NCBI GenBank assembly: GCA_963082975.1
Contig: OY720348.1
Span: 18,033,146-18,097,145 of the forward strand
From: Labia minor
Lineage: Eukaryota; Arthropoda; Insecta; Dermaptera; Spongiphoridae
Length of the DNA: 64,000 bases
Direction of reading: 5' to 3'
Positions 12,247-23,324 of the stretch are shown one piece after another. How positions within the stretch are numbered: position 1 is the first letter of the stretch; each line of letters begins with the position of its first letter. Both the position numbers and the translations under genes were made by a program. The notes under the pieces are model-generated. The model saw only the letters and a program-made list of their open reading frames with translations. It was not told where the DNA came from and made no database searches.

Positions 12247-12850
12247 TAAATGATACCACATAATTATAGTTTATTGCACTTTTATTAAAAAATCTGGAGT
12301 GTCTCCACTCTACTATCTCGCAACATTGAATTGGATTAATTAACATATATTATATATTTAGATTAAATTTAATTAGTTATAAATTATAAATTTTAAAATA
12401 AATAAATAATATTTATTAAACCAAGCGCGTGTTTGGCTCTTTGTTGATGATACCACGTCACGTGTTGGCGCGTGATTTGCAGTGTTAAAAAATTAATTCC
12501 TGTACTTTCAGCTATTTAATCAAGCTGAAATTCTATATATAGCAGTTTTATACAATCTTTAATCATATGAAAAAATTATCAAACATATATCTTTATTTTG
12601 ACGGTCACTTTAGAGGAAAAAAAATCAAAACGTAGGTAATGACCCTCTTCCGGTTGAGCTACATTTCTCAAAAGTTTTTAGAAAACTACGAATTTTGAAT
12701 AATGTCCGTATACTAAATTTCATGATTCTATGTAAAACCGTTTTTGCGTAATCTTGTCTATACACACACACACACTCACTGACAGACAACCTTAGTGAAA
12801 ATGATTCAGGAACCTTCAAAACTTATAAAAACTTCAAAATCTCATCAACG
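12247..12850 (-). mobile_element. Family A HINE-like element, copy A4b, with a shared flanking segment
   Basis: The element itself starts at about 12294 with CTGGAGTGTCTCC and runs to about 12850, where the palindromic end is lost. The preceding bases (GTTGTAAATGATACC to TTGCACTTTTAT) occur almost unchanged before copy A8 at 39362-39412. The two copies also share the unusual CGCAAC(A/T)TTGAATT just inside the terminus, so they are sister copies that carry the same extra sequence. Confidence 0.72.
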
Positions 12851-12928
12851 AATCTTGGAAAATATCAATGCAGATTAAGGTCAAACCATAACATTAAATT
12901 AAATTAATCTCGCTAAGAGCATTCCATA

Positions 12929-13202
12929 AGAGACGCCACAGGGTGGGAGTTAGCCTAGCTGGCTCTCATTCTCGTGGTCCCGGGTTCAAGCAAGGGATTT
13001 TCTCTAGCTGGGGTCTATGGGATGGAGTCAACCCAGCCTCCGGGATCAAAATTAGGAAGCTACTTGATAAAAAATAACGCCTCCGATCAAGAAAATCAAG
13101 GTAAAGGTTGATAGGACCTGTTCTACTGATCATAGGACGCCTAATTACTAATATAACCGACTTGATAGGCGTTGTCCTTGCGTAGAACGTACAAAAGTCA
13201 GG
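12929..13202 (+). mobile_element. tRNA-derived SINE, copy S1, flanked by a 13-bp target duplication
   Basis: The 274-bp element has tRNA-like internal promoter elements near its left end: an A-box-like GTTAGCCTAGCTGG and a B-box-like CCGGGTTCAAGC. A conserved body follows (TCTAGCTGGGGTCTATGGGA, GATCAAGAAAATCAAGG, GATCATAGGACG) and a 3' end in ACAAAAGTCAG rather than a long A tail. AGAGCATTCCATA flanks it exactly on both sides (12916-12928 and 13203-13215), the mark of target-primed reverse transcription. It would rely on a partner LINE. Confidence 0.85.
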
Positions 13203-13384
13203 AGAGCATTCCATATTTCTGTACATCAATTATTATGACTCACAAGTTAAAATTAAATTATATTTAAATTCCAAAAATAAATATTTGAATTTATTTAAAT
13301 TTTATATGGGGTTGTGGGGAGGCCAAATAAGTTAAAAAAAAGTTAGTTTTTGTTTTATAAATCAAATAAATAAAAATGAAAACA

Positions 13385-13650
13385 GGAGGCAGAGTCCCCT
13401 GTCTTGGCTCGGAGAGCGACGAAGGCGGTCTGAGCAGCTATTATTTAATATAAATGAAACGAAATAAAATATTTATATTTAGCTATCACAAGGCAAAAGA
13501 CAAATCAATCAACACATTTATTTTGATGTATTTACATATTCCTTTTATTTATCACAGGAAAGACATGGACAACCTCGTTGAAAACCACTCACCATCACTT
13601 AACCACGCTCCTCTTTCCCCTTGCAATGTTCTATCTCTAAAAGGTTAGTG
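13385..13650. other. GC-richer, exon-like island of unknown nature
   Basis: Two blocks stand out from the A/T background. At 13385-13438 lies a GC-rich block with CCCCTGTCTTGGCTCGG and GACGAAGGCGGTC. At 13558-13641 lies an 84-base block bounded on the plus strand by TTTATCACAG and AAAAG|GTTAGTGG, open in one frame (KDMDNLVENHSPSLN.. to SLK). The minus strand also offers an acceptor (AACCTTTTAG) and a donor (GATG|GTGAGTGG) around the same block. I recognise no protein family and cannot choose a strand. It could be an exon, an untranslated exon or a decayed repeat. Confidence 0.25.
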
Positions 13651-13963
13651 GATTGGAGAACAATGTATATTAACGCTCGTTGAACATTTGATAAAACTAA
13701 ATAAATCTTGAAAAACAAAAAGACTTCACCGCTAGTAAATTATCATTGGCTGCCGTTATACAAACTACTTGGACAATGAGAATAAAAGCCATTAGCTTTA
13801 TCAATTAATATCAATTGGTGATTTTAACGAGCGGATATTATCGATTTTATTCGAATCAAGTGTTAATTAAATTAATTTAAATGAAAAGGAATTTAATATA
13901 TTCAGATATTCAGATATATAAATTTTGTAATTGAAATTTATAAAATATATAGGGTAAAGTATA

Positions 13964-14303
13964 CAGTCGTTGGCCCCCTTAAGCAATTCCTAGCAGTCTT
14001 TAATGCATATCTGAGAAAATTGCGGAATAACCTGTGTCAAATTATGTTTGCAGAACATACATACTATGAGTATTTTGATGAATAAAAAAAAATCACACTT
14101 TCAATAAGCACGCAAAAATTCTAAAAAATACCGTTATTGGCCCCCTGTTATAGTTATTGGCCTAGGTGTTCTATAGTATTTATACAACCATACAACAAAC
14201 GATTATATAAGCATAATTAATAGCGCCATTTTTAAAATAAAAATCTTTTATTATTTGTATTTTAGTGATAGGGGGCCAATGACTGCCTCGGGGCCAACGA
14301 CTG
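13964..14303. mobile_element. Tc1/mariner-type MITE with GTTGGCCCC ends
   Basis: Perfect inverted termini: TATACAGTCGTTGGCCCC at the left and its complement at the right (14290-14307), including the TA target dinucleotides. Inside each end the motif recurs in degraded form (GTTATTGGCCCCC and GTTATTGGCC near 14133-14162; GGGGGCCAATGAC near 14273). Repeated GTTGGC-type motifs at CAGT..ends are typical of some Tc1-like elements. It has no transposase. Confidence 0.75.
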
Positions 14304-14305
14304 TA

Positions 14306-15338
14306 TAATTGAATAATAAGATTAAGATGCAGAGACTAGTCTAACGATTGAAGGGGTTATTTTCAAATGATCTAGATCAGTCTATTAATTTCAGCTCTAA
14401 TTAAACAAAACAAATAAATGAAATTAATAATTTCACCATCAATAAATTCATTCCAAAATGTTATTATATATATATAACACTCACATAAAACTTTTATTAT
14501 AACCTGAAATTAACTTTTAATATACTAAATTATGATGCTTACAATTATTAGTATAGAAATTAAGATTACCTAAATATCTAAAAGTTAATTACATTTTTAT
14601 TAATATATGATCCGAGATAGAAAAGAGATCAATCAGATAAGAGATAATAATTGATAGTAATAATAATAGTAGTAGTAATAATAATAATAATAATCAATAT
14701 GTGGAGTTGAACTAACTTTATTCATGACCAAGGTCATTGAGAAACAGGAATATCCGTTTTTTTATCAATATATAGAGAGAGTGATTTTTTTCAATATATT
14801 ATTTATTTTCAATTATAATGTTTTTATGATAGTTTAAAGATTATTTATTATTAATTAATTGATCAGTAATGTTATTTTCTTAGAGAAATTATAAAATAAT
14901 GCATTTTCGTTCAAAAATCTTCCATAATAATAATAAATATATGTTATTGTAGCTGGTTGTTTGCCTAATAATGATTTTCCACATTTCGCTGATATTTTAA
15001 ACGCTAATGAAGAAATTCCAAACCTTTACAATTAGTATAATTTGAGCATTAATAAGCTATCTTTTATCCAGATGATCCAAAAACAACTTATAAAAAGATT
15101 ATATTTTTCCAGACACTCTTGTATGGAAATTTAGTGCTTTCTTGTTAAGCGGATATTAAAGTTCATTCAACGGTTGTAAGATGTTGTTTTTGACATAAAT
15201 TCGATTATTGGATAGGAACTAAAAGGAGAAATGTTCAGATAACGTGCTGATTGGCCAAGTTTGTGTTCAGAAAATATATTTGGTAATATCTTCATTTACA
15301 ATGTTAATTTATTTTATTATTCAAAATTTTACCTTTTT
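14306..15338. other. AT-rich spacer
   Basis: A run of TAA/TAG triplet repeats lies at 14657-14692. The segment 15110-15300 is less AT-rich, but I could not tie it to a gene or repeat. Confidence 0.4.
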
Positions 15339-15953
15339 TCTATCTCGCTAGAAAAAGTATTGCGATCTCGAAAATTTTCGACGTCGAGATTTTGATGTTT
15401 TTATACGTTTTGAAGGTTCCTGAATCATTTTCACTAAGGTTGAGAAACATGTCTGTCAGTGTGTGTATTGTGTGTGTGTGTATATAGACAAGATTAAGCA
15501 AAAACGGTTTTAGCTAGAATCATGAAATTTGGTATACGGACATTATTCAAAATTTCTAGTTTTCTATCAACTTTTAAGAAATGTAGTTCATTCGGAAGAG
15601 GACCATTACCTACCAAGTTTTCATTTTTTTTTCCTCTAAACTGACCGTAAAAATAAAGATATATGTCTGACAGTTTTTCACATGATTAAAAATTGTATAA
15701 AACTGCAATATTTAGAATTTCAGCTTGATTGGATCGCTGAAAGTACCGGAATTAATTATTTAGCACGTTAACTCCATCACGCGCCAGCACGTGACGTGGT
15801 GTCCTCAACAAAGAGCCAAACACGTGCTGGTTTAATAAAAATTATTTATTAATTTTAATTTATAATTTAATTAATTAAATTTAATTTAAATATAATCTAT
15901 GTTAAAATTAATCCAATTCAAATTTTCGAGATAGTCAAGTGGAGACACTCCAG
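15339..15953 (+). mobile_element. Family A HINE-like element, copy A5 (near full length)
   Basis: Reads palindrome end first: CTATCTCGCTAGAAAAAGTA, a slightly damaged form of the family palindrome. It passes through a TG repeat and ATGAAATTTGGTATAC, and ends with CGAGATAGTC followed by the hairpin GTGGAGACACTCCAG. About 615 bp, non-coding. Confidence 0.8.
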
Positions 15954-17055
15954 ATTTTTCTAAATGTTTCAAAATTAATACGCGTCATCACCACTTTCTT
16001 ATGCTTGAAGTTAGAATCTACTAAGGACTAATTGAATTACATTAGAACAGTGTTGTTAATTAATGAGGGACCTTCGAAATTATTTTATATGAATAAAGTT
16101 ATTTATATACAACACTTCTAAAAATTTATTCCAAATATATCTATTTTAATTTGAAATGACTCCATTTACTTAAATTAACTCTGTTATTATTAAATGTATT
16201 CAGTAAGTATTTAAAACAGTATATATTTATATATATAGTATTATATAGTTATTATAGTATATAATAATTTTGTTATTTATTTTCAAACATTCGACATAAT
16301 ATTCGTATATTCAAAGTTATTAAACATTTACTTGATCATTATCTATTGAATTACTGATTTTTCATGTCCTTGGGTGACCTTGAATTTCAGTAGGCCTCTG
16401 CATATTAACTGTAGAAAAGACGTTAAAATGTTATATATAGTTTTTTCATAAACTATGTCTCACAAATTCCAATTCTATAACAATATTTTTTGTCATATAA
16501 CATCTCAGGGTTTATTATATATATATATATATCGAAAAAGAGTATATATTATGCTTTAACTTATTTTTATCTTCATTTACCCTTTACTCATCTTTACTCT
16601 CTTATTCTCTCAAACTAGTTTATATATATTTCTAAATAAATGATTGATTATATGTTTATTTTTTAAAAAGAAAAAAAAAACCTCTCCATTAGCCAAAGCA
16701 TCAAATGAAAATAATATATTTCTAATGACTCAACAGATATATATCAAAATGACCGAGAGGAAAAATATTTAGATGATTTTTGTTCCATTTGAAGATGAAG
16801 AATAATCCAGGTAGATTGTGAAATCAAAGAAATAAATTTATTAAAGCATAAAAATAATTCATGTTTTTTTTTTAATTATTGATACTGGATGACATACTGG
16901 AACATTTTTAACATTTTAATCGGTTTAATTAATATTATCTGAAAATAAATGTGAAACTATTTTTTCTATTTTCAGAGATATGAATAATTGTACATACATA
17001 GTTTATGATTAAGCTTTATCGTTCACCAATTGTAGATTCTGATTTAAAAAAAAAT
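15954..17055. other. AT-rich spacer
   Basis: Only A/T-rich sequence and TA repeats. No gene or repeat terminus was recognised. Confidence 0.45.
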
Positions 17056-17604
17056 ATCTGAAGTGTCTCCACTCGTAAATTCTGAATTGAATTAATTAAT
17101 ATATATTATATTTAAATTAAATTTAATTAAAATTATAAATTATAAATTAAAATAAATAAATAATATTTATTAAACCAGCGCGTGTTTGGCTCTTTGTTGA
17201 TGACACCACGTCACGTGCTGGCGCGTGATTAGCAGTCAACGTGTTAAAAAATTTAAAAAATGAATTTCGGTACTTTCAACGATTCAATCAAGGTGAAATT
17301 CTATATATAGCAGTTTTATACTATTTTTAATCATGTGCGAAACTATCAAACATATATTTTTATTTTTACTGTCAGTTTAGAGGGGAAAAAAATGAAAATA
17401 GGTAATGGTCCTCTTCCAAATGAGCTACATTTCTCAAAAGTTGATAAAAAAAACTACGAATTTTGAATAATGTCGGTGTACCAAATTTCATTATTCTAGA
17501 TCAAATCGTTTTGGCGTAATTGACATTTTTCTCAACTTTAGTGAAAATGACTCAGGGACCTTCAAAACGCATAAATACATTAAAATCCGAACATCAAAAA
17601 TTTT
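17056..17604 (-). mobile_element. Family A HINE-like element, copy A6, truncated
   Basis: Hairpin end damaged (TGAAGTGTCTCCACTCG). The body is intact through the CACGTCACGTGCTGGCGC block, and the usual CA repeat is nearly absent. The copy stops at ATCAAAAATTTTCATCC without its palindrome. Confidence 0.7.
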
Positions 17605-17754
17605 CATCCAAAAATAAGTTAGCGCTCTGGAATACTTAAAAGACCTAAGAAAAAAATCCTTAATGTGAAAAAATACATACAAAAGTTTCCAAATTTTAAA
17701 TAAATAAGAATATGTAAAGAATGTATACATTTGGACCTGATGGTACTATATTTT

Positions 17755-17900
17755 TAGAAGATATGTTGACAGAACTACATTAAAAATTAATCAAACATCC
17801 TGCATACTCTCCAGACTTGGCGGCATAAATACCACCTTACACTTCTCATATTAATTACAAAACAAAATATTTAATAATTGATCGACAAACGGATTATATC
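17755..17900 (+). pseudogene. Mariner transposase remnant
   Basis: One frame reads KHPAYSPDLA at about 17798-17829, the box around the third catalytic Asp of mariner transposases, followed by a stop. Short flanking text (DMLTELH upstream) may belong to the same decayed gene. No terminal repeats were seen. A plain DNA transposon fossil, distinct from the other mariners in the window. Confidence 0.45.
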
Positions 17901-18021
17901 AAAGATATTATTTTCGACAATAAAGTACTGTAACTAAGGCATATTTTTTAATAAATCCCTTTTATATTGAATATTTATCGAATACTAACCATTTTCAAAA
18001 ATATTAGATTCCAGTGTATCG

Positions 18022-18058
<37 letters not shown>

Positions 18059-18497
18059 GATATAAAATAATACCATTGATTATTGAGTATGTATTTCAAT
18101 GTGGCTTGAAGAATCCATTCATTTGGAGAAACTTGTTTCATATTCGATGATCCGCGAATAATCATACTACGGATAAAAAAAAAATTGAATTCTATTAATG
18201 TTGTTGGAGTTGTTTAACCAGTTTTTAGGTTAAGGAAATTAATGATTGAGATAGATAAAAGAATTTAGCTAATGTATGAAGTGAATGAAAAATGAATTCA
18301 TAAATATTTATTTATATAGATATTTAATTATATTTAATTTTATATTTTTTAAATTCATTATTAATAAGTGAATTATTAAATTATAGTGAAATTTTATATA
18401 AAATTTTATTAGTATAAAGAAAATTATGCATGTATATAATTAATTTTCTTTATTTTTGCAATTAATTTATCTTAGTTTAGCTTATATAACTATATAT

Positions 18498-19095
18498 ATA
18501 GTACCTGGTTTACCGAGTCACCGCTCGATCATTAAAAAAAAAATTATTCCTTATTATCGGGTTAAGCTGGTAATTTTAAAACATAGTTCACCGAACCACC
18601 GCTCGCTATTTTATAAAAATTATTCTTTATGAACTATGAATATTTAAGATTAAGATTAATATTTAAAATAAATTAACAACAAAATATATGAAACAATTTC
18701 AAATAATTTAAAAGAACATTATTAATAATTAATAAAAAATAGTTATAAAACATACGTATTAATGCACTGAAAGACAGAAAAGTATGGCCTGTGGATATAA
18801 CATAATATATATTTCGTAATTTGATTACCAAATATTATTAAAATAAATATTTTTAATTTTATTTTATTTATAATATTTTGTATTTAAGGAAGCGCTCGTT
18901 GCTCAGCGCCATTTTTGTATTATTAAAATTCCTATTTTAAATTAAGAAAAAACTAACAAAGATGATTTTTTACCGAGGCTGAAACCAATACCAATCGATT
19001 TTACTTTACAAAAATTATCTATGGTGTGAAAAATCCTTAGATATATTTTATACAATTTTTGTTAGTATATTAAGATAAGATATATATATATTTTG
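18498..19095 (-). mobile_element. Family B HINE-like element, copy B2, with a doubled terminus
   Basis: Hairpin end first: GTACCTGGTTTACCGAG..ACCGCTCG at 18500-18530. A second terminus-like stretch, AGTTCACCGAACCACCGCTCG, follows at 18584-18604, so the copy carries two ends in tandem or landed in another B end. The B core follows (GCTCAGCGCC, AATCGATTTT) and the copy finishes at TTAGTATATTAAGATAAGATA. Confidence 0.7.
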
Positions 19096-19104
19096 TACAA
19101 ATTT

Positions 19105-19410
19105 AAAATCGCTAATAAAAAACTTTGTATTCATTCATATAGTTTAAATGCCTTTTTTTATAACTTGTAGTAGATGTTTTGTTAAATATTAATTCATTTA
19201 ATTAATTAATTTTATGTTTAAAATTGTGGAAAAAAATCTTATATAATATATTTAGCAGGAAATTAATTTGTCTCAATGGCAATATTCGTTAGAGCGTCGG
19301 CTTTTCATCCCATCGAATCTTGTCAAAGCATATAATTTTTTTAAATAATTCCTAATACTTCAAATAGATTTTTGGCAATTTTAAGTAGAAATAGATATAA
19401 TTTTTTTTTT
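19105..19410 (+). repeat. Interspersed repeat E, copy 1, with a tRNA-like segment
   Basis: Shares a long, diverged sequence with 24410-24760: TTGTACAAAT at the start, ACTTGTAGT, AATATTTAGCAG and GTCTTGTAATGGC-type text. The segment 19271-19326 (TCAATGGCAATATTCGTTAG, AGCGTCGGCTTTTCATCC) looks like the D-arm and anticodon-arm part of a tRNA, so a SINE head is possible. It directly follows family B copy B2. Confidence 0.45.
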
Positions 19411-19789
19411 ATATAAACTTGTTAATTATTTATTATTAAGTATTTTCTTAAGCATATATTCGAAATATATTCAGAAAAAACAAAATAGGTAAATATATAT
19501 ATATATAATTGAAATTTGAGGGTCCAGGAATCCGAAATAATGATTCAAATGTAATCCTATAGGTATTCTTTTTTTGCCCTTCTCCTTTCCCCTCTTCTCT
19601 TATCAGCGCAGAATAATGACAATAATTATCGTTTAAGCACACAACTGATCACGAGAGATAAGATTATGGCCTGTTTTAATACATCTTTTTTTTTCTTTTA
19701 AATATGTTTATTATTTTAATAAATAACGAATCACTAAATCAAGGAATTAAATAATACAAATTTGGATGACATGAACCTCCCTCAGTGAA

Positions 19790-20625
19790 ATATTTTTTAC
19801 CGACTGACGATAGGAAGGGAATGTATTATTTTCACACTAAATTCCACATGTGGAGATTTTTACATATCTCCACGAATCATACATTTTGTTAATAGAAAAA
19901 GTATTTTTAGCATATATGACCGTCTGTCCGTCCGTCCATTGTGTGTCCTTATAAACGTGTATAGCTTGAACAGCTCAACGGATTTTGATAAAATTTGGTA
20001 TATTTAGTTAATGCATCAGTAACATGAATTCATTCACTTTTGGTGTATATCCGGAAACCGGAAGTTCTAGTTTACAAAGTATTAATTTTATATTCATTGT
20101 CGGAAAGTTTTTTACTTAAAATATAGTAGTAATTAATAATTGAGTAATTAAACAAATAATAAAAACCAAGATAATATAATTTTACAATATCTCCACGAAT
20201 CATGCATTTTGTTAACAGAAAAAAGTATTTTTAGCATCATGTCTGTTCGTCCGTCCGTCTGTCCATTGTGTGCCCGTATAGACAGACCTGTATAGCTTGA
20301 ACGGCTCAACGGATTTTGATAAAATTTGGTATATTTTCTTAATGCATCAGTAGCATGAATTCATTAACTTTTGGCGTAGATCCGGAAACCGGAACTGGTA
20401 GTTTATAAAGTTTTAATTTTATATTCATTGTCAGAAAATATTTCACTTGAAATATAGTAGTAATTAATAATTGAGTAATTAAACTAAAAATAAAAACCAA
20501 GATAATATAAATTAATTCAATTTAAAAAAAAAAAAATTGTATATTTTATATATATATTTATATATATAATGTTGTTTGTAAATTACTTTATTTCAAATCA
20601 TCGGTCGGTTCTGTGCCTGGCCACA
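19790..20625 (+). mobile_element. Family D HINE-like element, copy D3, with a 323-bp internal tandem duplication
   Basis: Begins TTTTTTACCGACTGACGATAG and ends ATCGGTCGGTTCTGTGCCTGGCC-like, matching family D termini. The part from ATCTCCACGAATCAT through GTCCGTCTGTCC, CAACGGATTTTGATAAAATT and CAAGATAATATAA is present twice (about 19866-20188 and 20189-20511). The second half shared with family B is largely missing. Confidence 0.7.
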
Positions 20626-21318
20626 GCTTTTTTTTTGTATTTTTATTAATATTATTATATTAATCATTGATGATAAATACTAAGAGTGTGTAATAATTAT
20701 ATGGTTGTTAAATTAAAGAAAAATCTATGGATTTGTTGTTTATTTATTATTTTTTTATTTTATTTTATATTTTTTTTTTTTGATTACCTTTGTTTTTTAT
20801 TATTTTGTTAAATTATAAAGTTTCTAGAATATCAAAGAAATTAGAAAAAAAAAAATTCCACTAAATATATATAATTAAAATTAATTTTATTTATTTATTT
20901 TTTAACCAACTCATTGAATTTATCCTCTTTTGTTTGAAATCTCTTAAAACTTTTAACATGATTCTTTAATTTATTTTATCAAATCGTTATAATCTTTATT
21001 ACGCATTAAATATACATATTACCATTTATTTACTTCTGTTACCTTGGATTATAGAATTCGGAATTTAATTTCAATCACTAGATTGTAATTTCCCATCCCC
21101 TCAAGACATAATTTCTAGATTCTGTTTAAAAAAAATTGAATTGATTGATTATTTATAAAATCTTTTTATTTTCAATTCATTACATGGAATATAAAAAATT
21201 CTAGAACTAGGAAAAAAAAATTGTGTATTCATTATTTCTTAAAAATTTTAAAATAACCAAGCATCACATTACATTCATTTACAATATCGGACAATATTAA
21301 AAATAATATTTTTATATA
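20626..21318. other. AT-rich spacer
   Basis: Long T and A tracts, with nothing recognised. Confidence 0.45.
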
Positions 21319-22195
21319 CGAGGTCTGTGCAAAAGAAAAGGTGAATTTTGAATTTTCGCAGATTGTGTACATTTGATTATCGAATTTTTTTTTTTTTTTT
21401 TGTTATATTGGTACACATATGTTTCTCATATGTTGGCATTATCAGCCATTTTGAATTAGTAGTTTGTTTTTGACAATTAAAAAAGTTAGTTATGTTTTTG
21501 TATGTTCTTCGATTTTTTTAATTAAAAAAAAATGGATCATAGAATCTGTATTAAATTTTTAGTTAAAAATGGAATAAAGTCTCCAATTCATGTTGACTGT
21601 GGCATTCAGCGAGTCTACTTTGTCTCAAAAAAATGTTTATAATTGGTACAAACGCTTTAAAAAAGTACGCCAAGTTCTATCAAATGTAAAAGTTTTGCTG
21701 ACTGTTTTCTTCGATTACAATGGTATGGTGCATCATGAGTTCCTGCCAACATGTGGTACTGTTCATAAGAAATACCACAAGGAAGTTGTGCAACATTTGC
21801 GTGAAGTAATACGGCTCAAACGGAAAAACAAATCATTCTGCAACACGATAATGCACCAGCTCACACATCATTGCTTGTTCGTGATTTTTTGGCCAAAACA
21901 ACACCGTAATCATGCATCAACCACCGTATTCACCAGATTTGGCTCCCTGCGACTTTTTCCTATTCCAAAAACTGAAGAGACCAATGAAAGTAAAGTGTTT
22001 TGCCACAATTGATATAGTCATACCGAAAAGCGCATTTGAGAAGTGCTTCGACGATTGGAAGAAGCGCTGGCATAAGTGCATTATATCTGAGGGGAATTTC
22101 TTTGAAGGGGACAAAATGAATATTGATGAATATATATATATATATATATATATAAATACTTTTCGAAATAATTCAAAATTCACCTTTTCTTTATA
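21319..22195 (+). mobile_element. Mariner (irritans-like) element, inactive
   Basis: The left end follows a TA and reads CGAGGTCTGTGC, then AAAGAAAAGGTGAATTTTG. The complement of the inner part recurs near 22168-22190, but the outer right end has been replaced by TA repeat. The transposase begins near 21533 (MDHRICIKFLVKNG), shifts frame into LSQKNVYNWYKRF (helix-turn-helix, 21590 on), then jumps straight to TVFFDYNGMVHHEFLP. That loses about 100 residues, including the first catalytic Asp. The second Asp (HDNAPAHT, about 21845) and third Asp (PPYSPDLAPCDFFLF, about 21914-21965) survive in shifted frames, and the C-terminal FDDWKKRWHKCI is readable. Clearly non-autonomous. Confidence 0.85.
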
Positions 22196-23016
22196 TATGA
22201 TATACCTTAAATTTATATACCTAATGAATTTGAATATGGGAAAAAACTTTAAATTATTATATTATTATTTTAATTAATTTATAAAAAAAAAAGATATTTT
22301 CAAAAAACATTACAAAATTGCCCTTTGAGTCGTTCAACTTTAATGAAAATTATAGACAGGTAATAAATTGGTGTCTCTCTCTCTCTCTCAAGGCTTTTAT
22401 TAAATTTTACAAAAATACATTAGACGCTTTTCAGAAAAAAAAATGAATGATAATCATAATAGCAAATCTGACCTTTCTTGTTACCCAATTTTATGAATAT
22501 GATAAAACTTTCTCACATCGCATTGTTTTCGATTATTCGGAAAGCATTTCCATTATTTATTTATTTATTGTATATTGCGAGTTTTGTTTTTAAAGTGATA
22601 ATGAACGATGAAATTCGATAAATTTAATCTTTCATTGATCGCATCGATTGTAATTAACGTGGTTCGTAAATCTCCTGAACAAAATTCTGTAAACCTGTTT
22701 TGTGTGGGACTACCATTTTGTCAATTTATCTTCCTCATAAACATCCGATAACTTATTTCTTGCTTAAGTAACAATTTTATTTTACAATAATAAAATAAAT
22801 AAATTAATTAATTAATTAATTAAAAGTATAATGCTGATTTTGATTTCCATATTTGATTGAGCATCAAAAAAAAAAAAAAACTATCTAGCAAATTTTTTTA
22901 ATGTTGAATTGAATTTAACACAAAATCTACATAATTTAAATTATATTATAAAATTAGTAGTAAAAAATAGTAGTTTATACTCTAGTTTGATTTGTTTGTT
23001 TTTTTTTTATTAGTAA
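22196..23016. other. Spacer with CT microsatellite
   Basis: A short TCTC repeat lies at 22373-22390. The segment 22580-22760 is less AT-rich than its surroundings, but no open frame or family was recognised. Confidence 0.4.
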
Positions 23017-23034
23017 TTTTTATATTATTAATAT

Positions 23035-23306
23035 GGCGCCACAGGGTGGGAGGTAGCGAAGCTGTCCCACATTTTCATGGTCCCGGGCCTGGTAAGGGAA
23101 TTTCTCTAGCTGAGGTCTATGGGATGGAGTCAACCCAGCTTCCGGGACCAAAATTGGGAACCTACTTGATAAAAAGTAGCGCCTCCGATCAAGAAAATCA
23201 AGGTAAAGATTGATAGGACCCGCTCTAGTGATCATAGGACAGTTAATTAATATAACCAACTTGTGATAGGCGTTGCCTTGCGTAGGACATACAAAAGTCA
23301 GAGGTT
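23035..23306 (+). mobile_element. tRNA-derived SINE, copy S2, with an 18-bp target duplication
   Basis: Starts GGCGCCACAGGGTGGGAGG and ends ACAAAAGTCAGAGG, 272 bp. TTTTTATATTATTAATAT flanks it on both sides (23017-23034 and 23307-23324). The B-box region reads TGGTCCCGGGCCTGG. Body landmarks agree with S1 (GTCTATGGGATGGAGTC, CGCCTCCGATCAAG). Low divergence from S1 suggests fairly recent activity. Confidence 0.85.
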
Positions 23307-23324
23307 TTTTTATATTATTAATAT

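Noticed and set aside
12966-13229. 87-codon minus-strand frame, with similar frames at 23020-23340, 28988-29185 and 58637-58917
   Set aside because: All are translations of the SINE in one or the other strand; their mutual similarity reflects the repeat, not a protein family.
19265-19335. A functional tRNA gene
   Set aside because: Only the D-arm/anticodon-like part is recognisable; the T-arm and acceptor pairing are not seen, and the same region recurs, decayed, at 24.6 kb.
21917-22183. 88-codon minus-strand frame in the mariner
   Set aside because: Antisense shadow of the transposase C-terminus.
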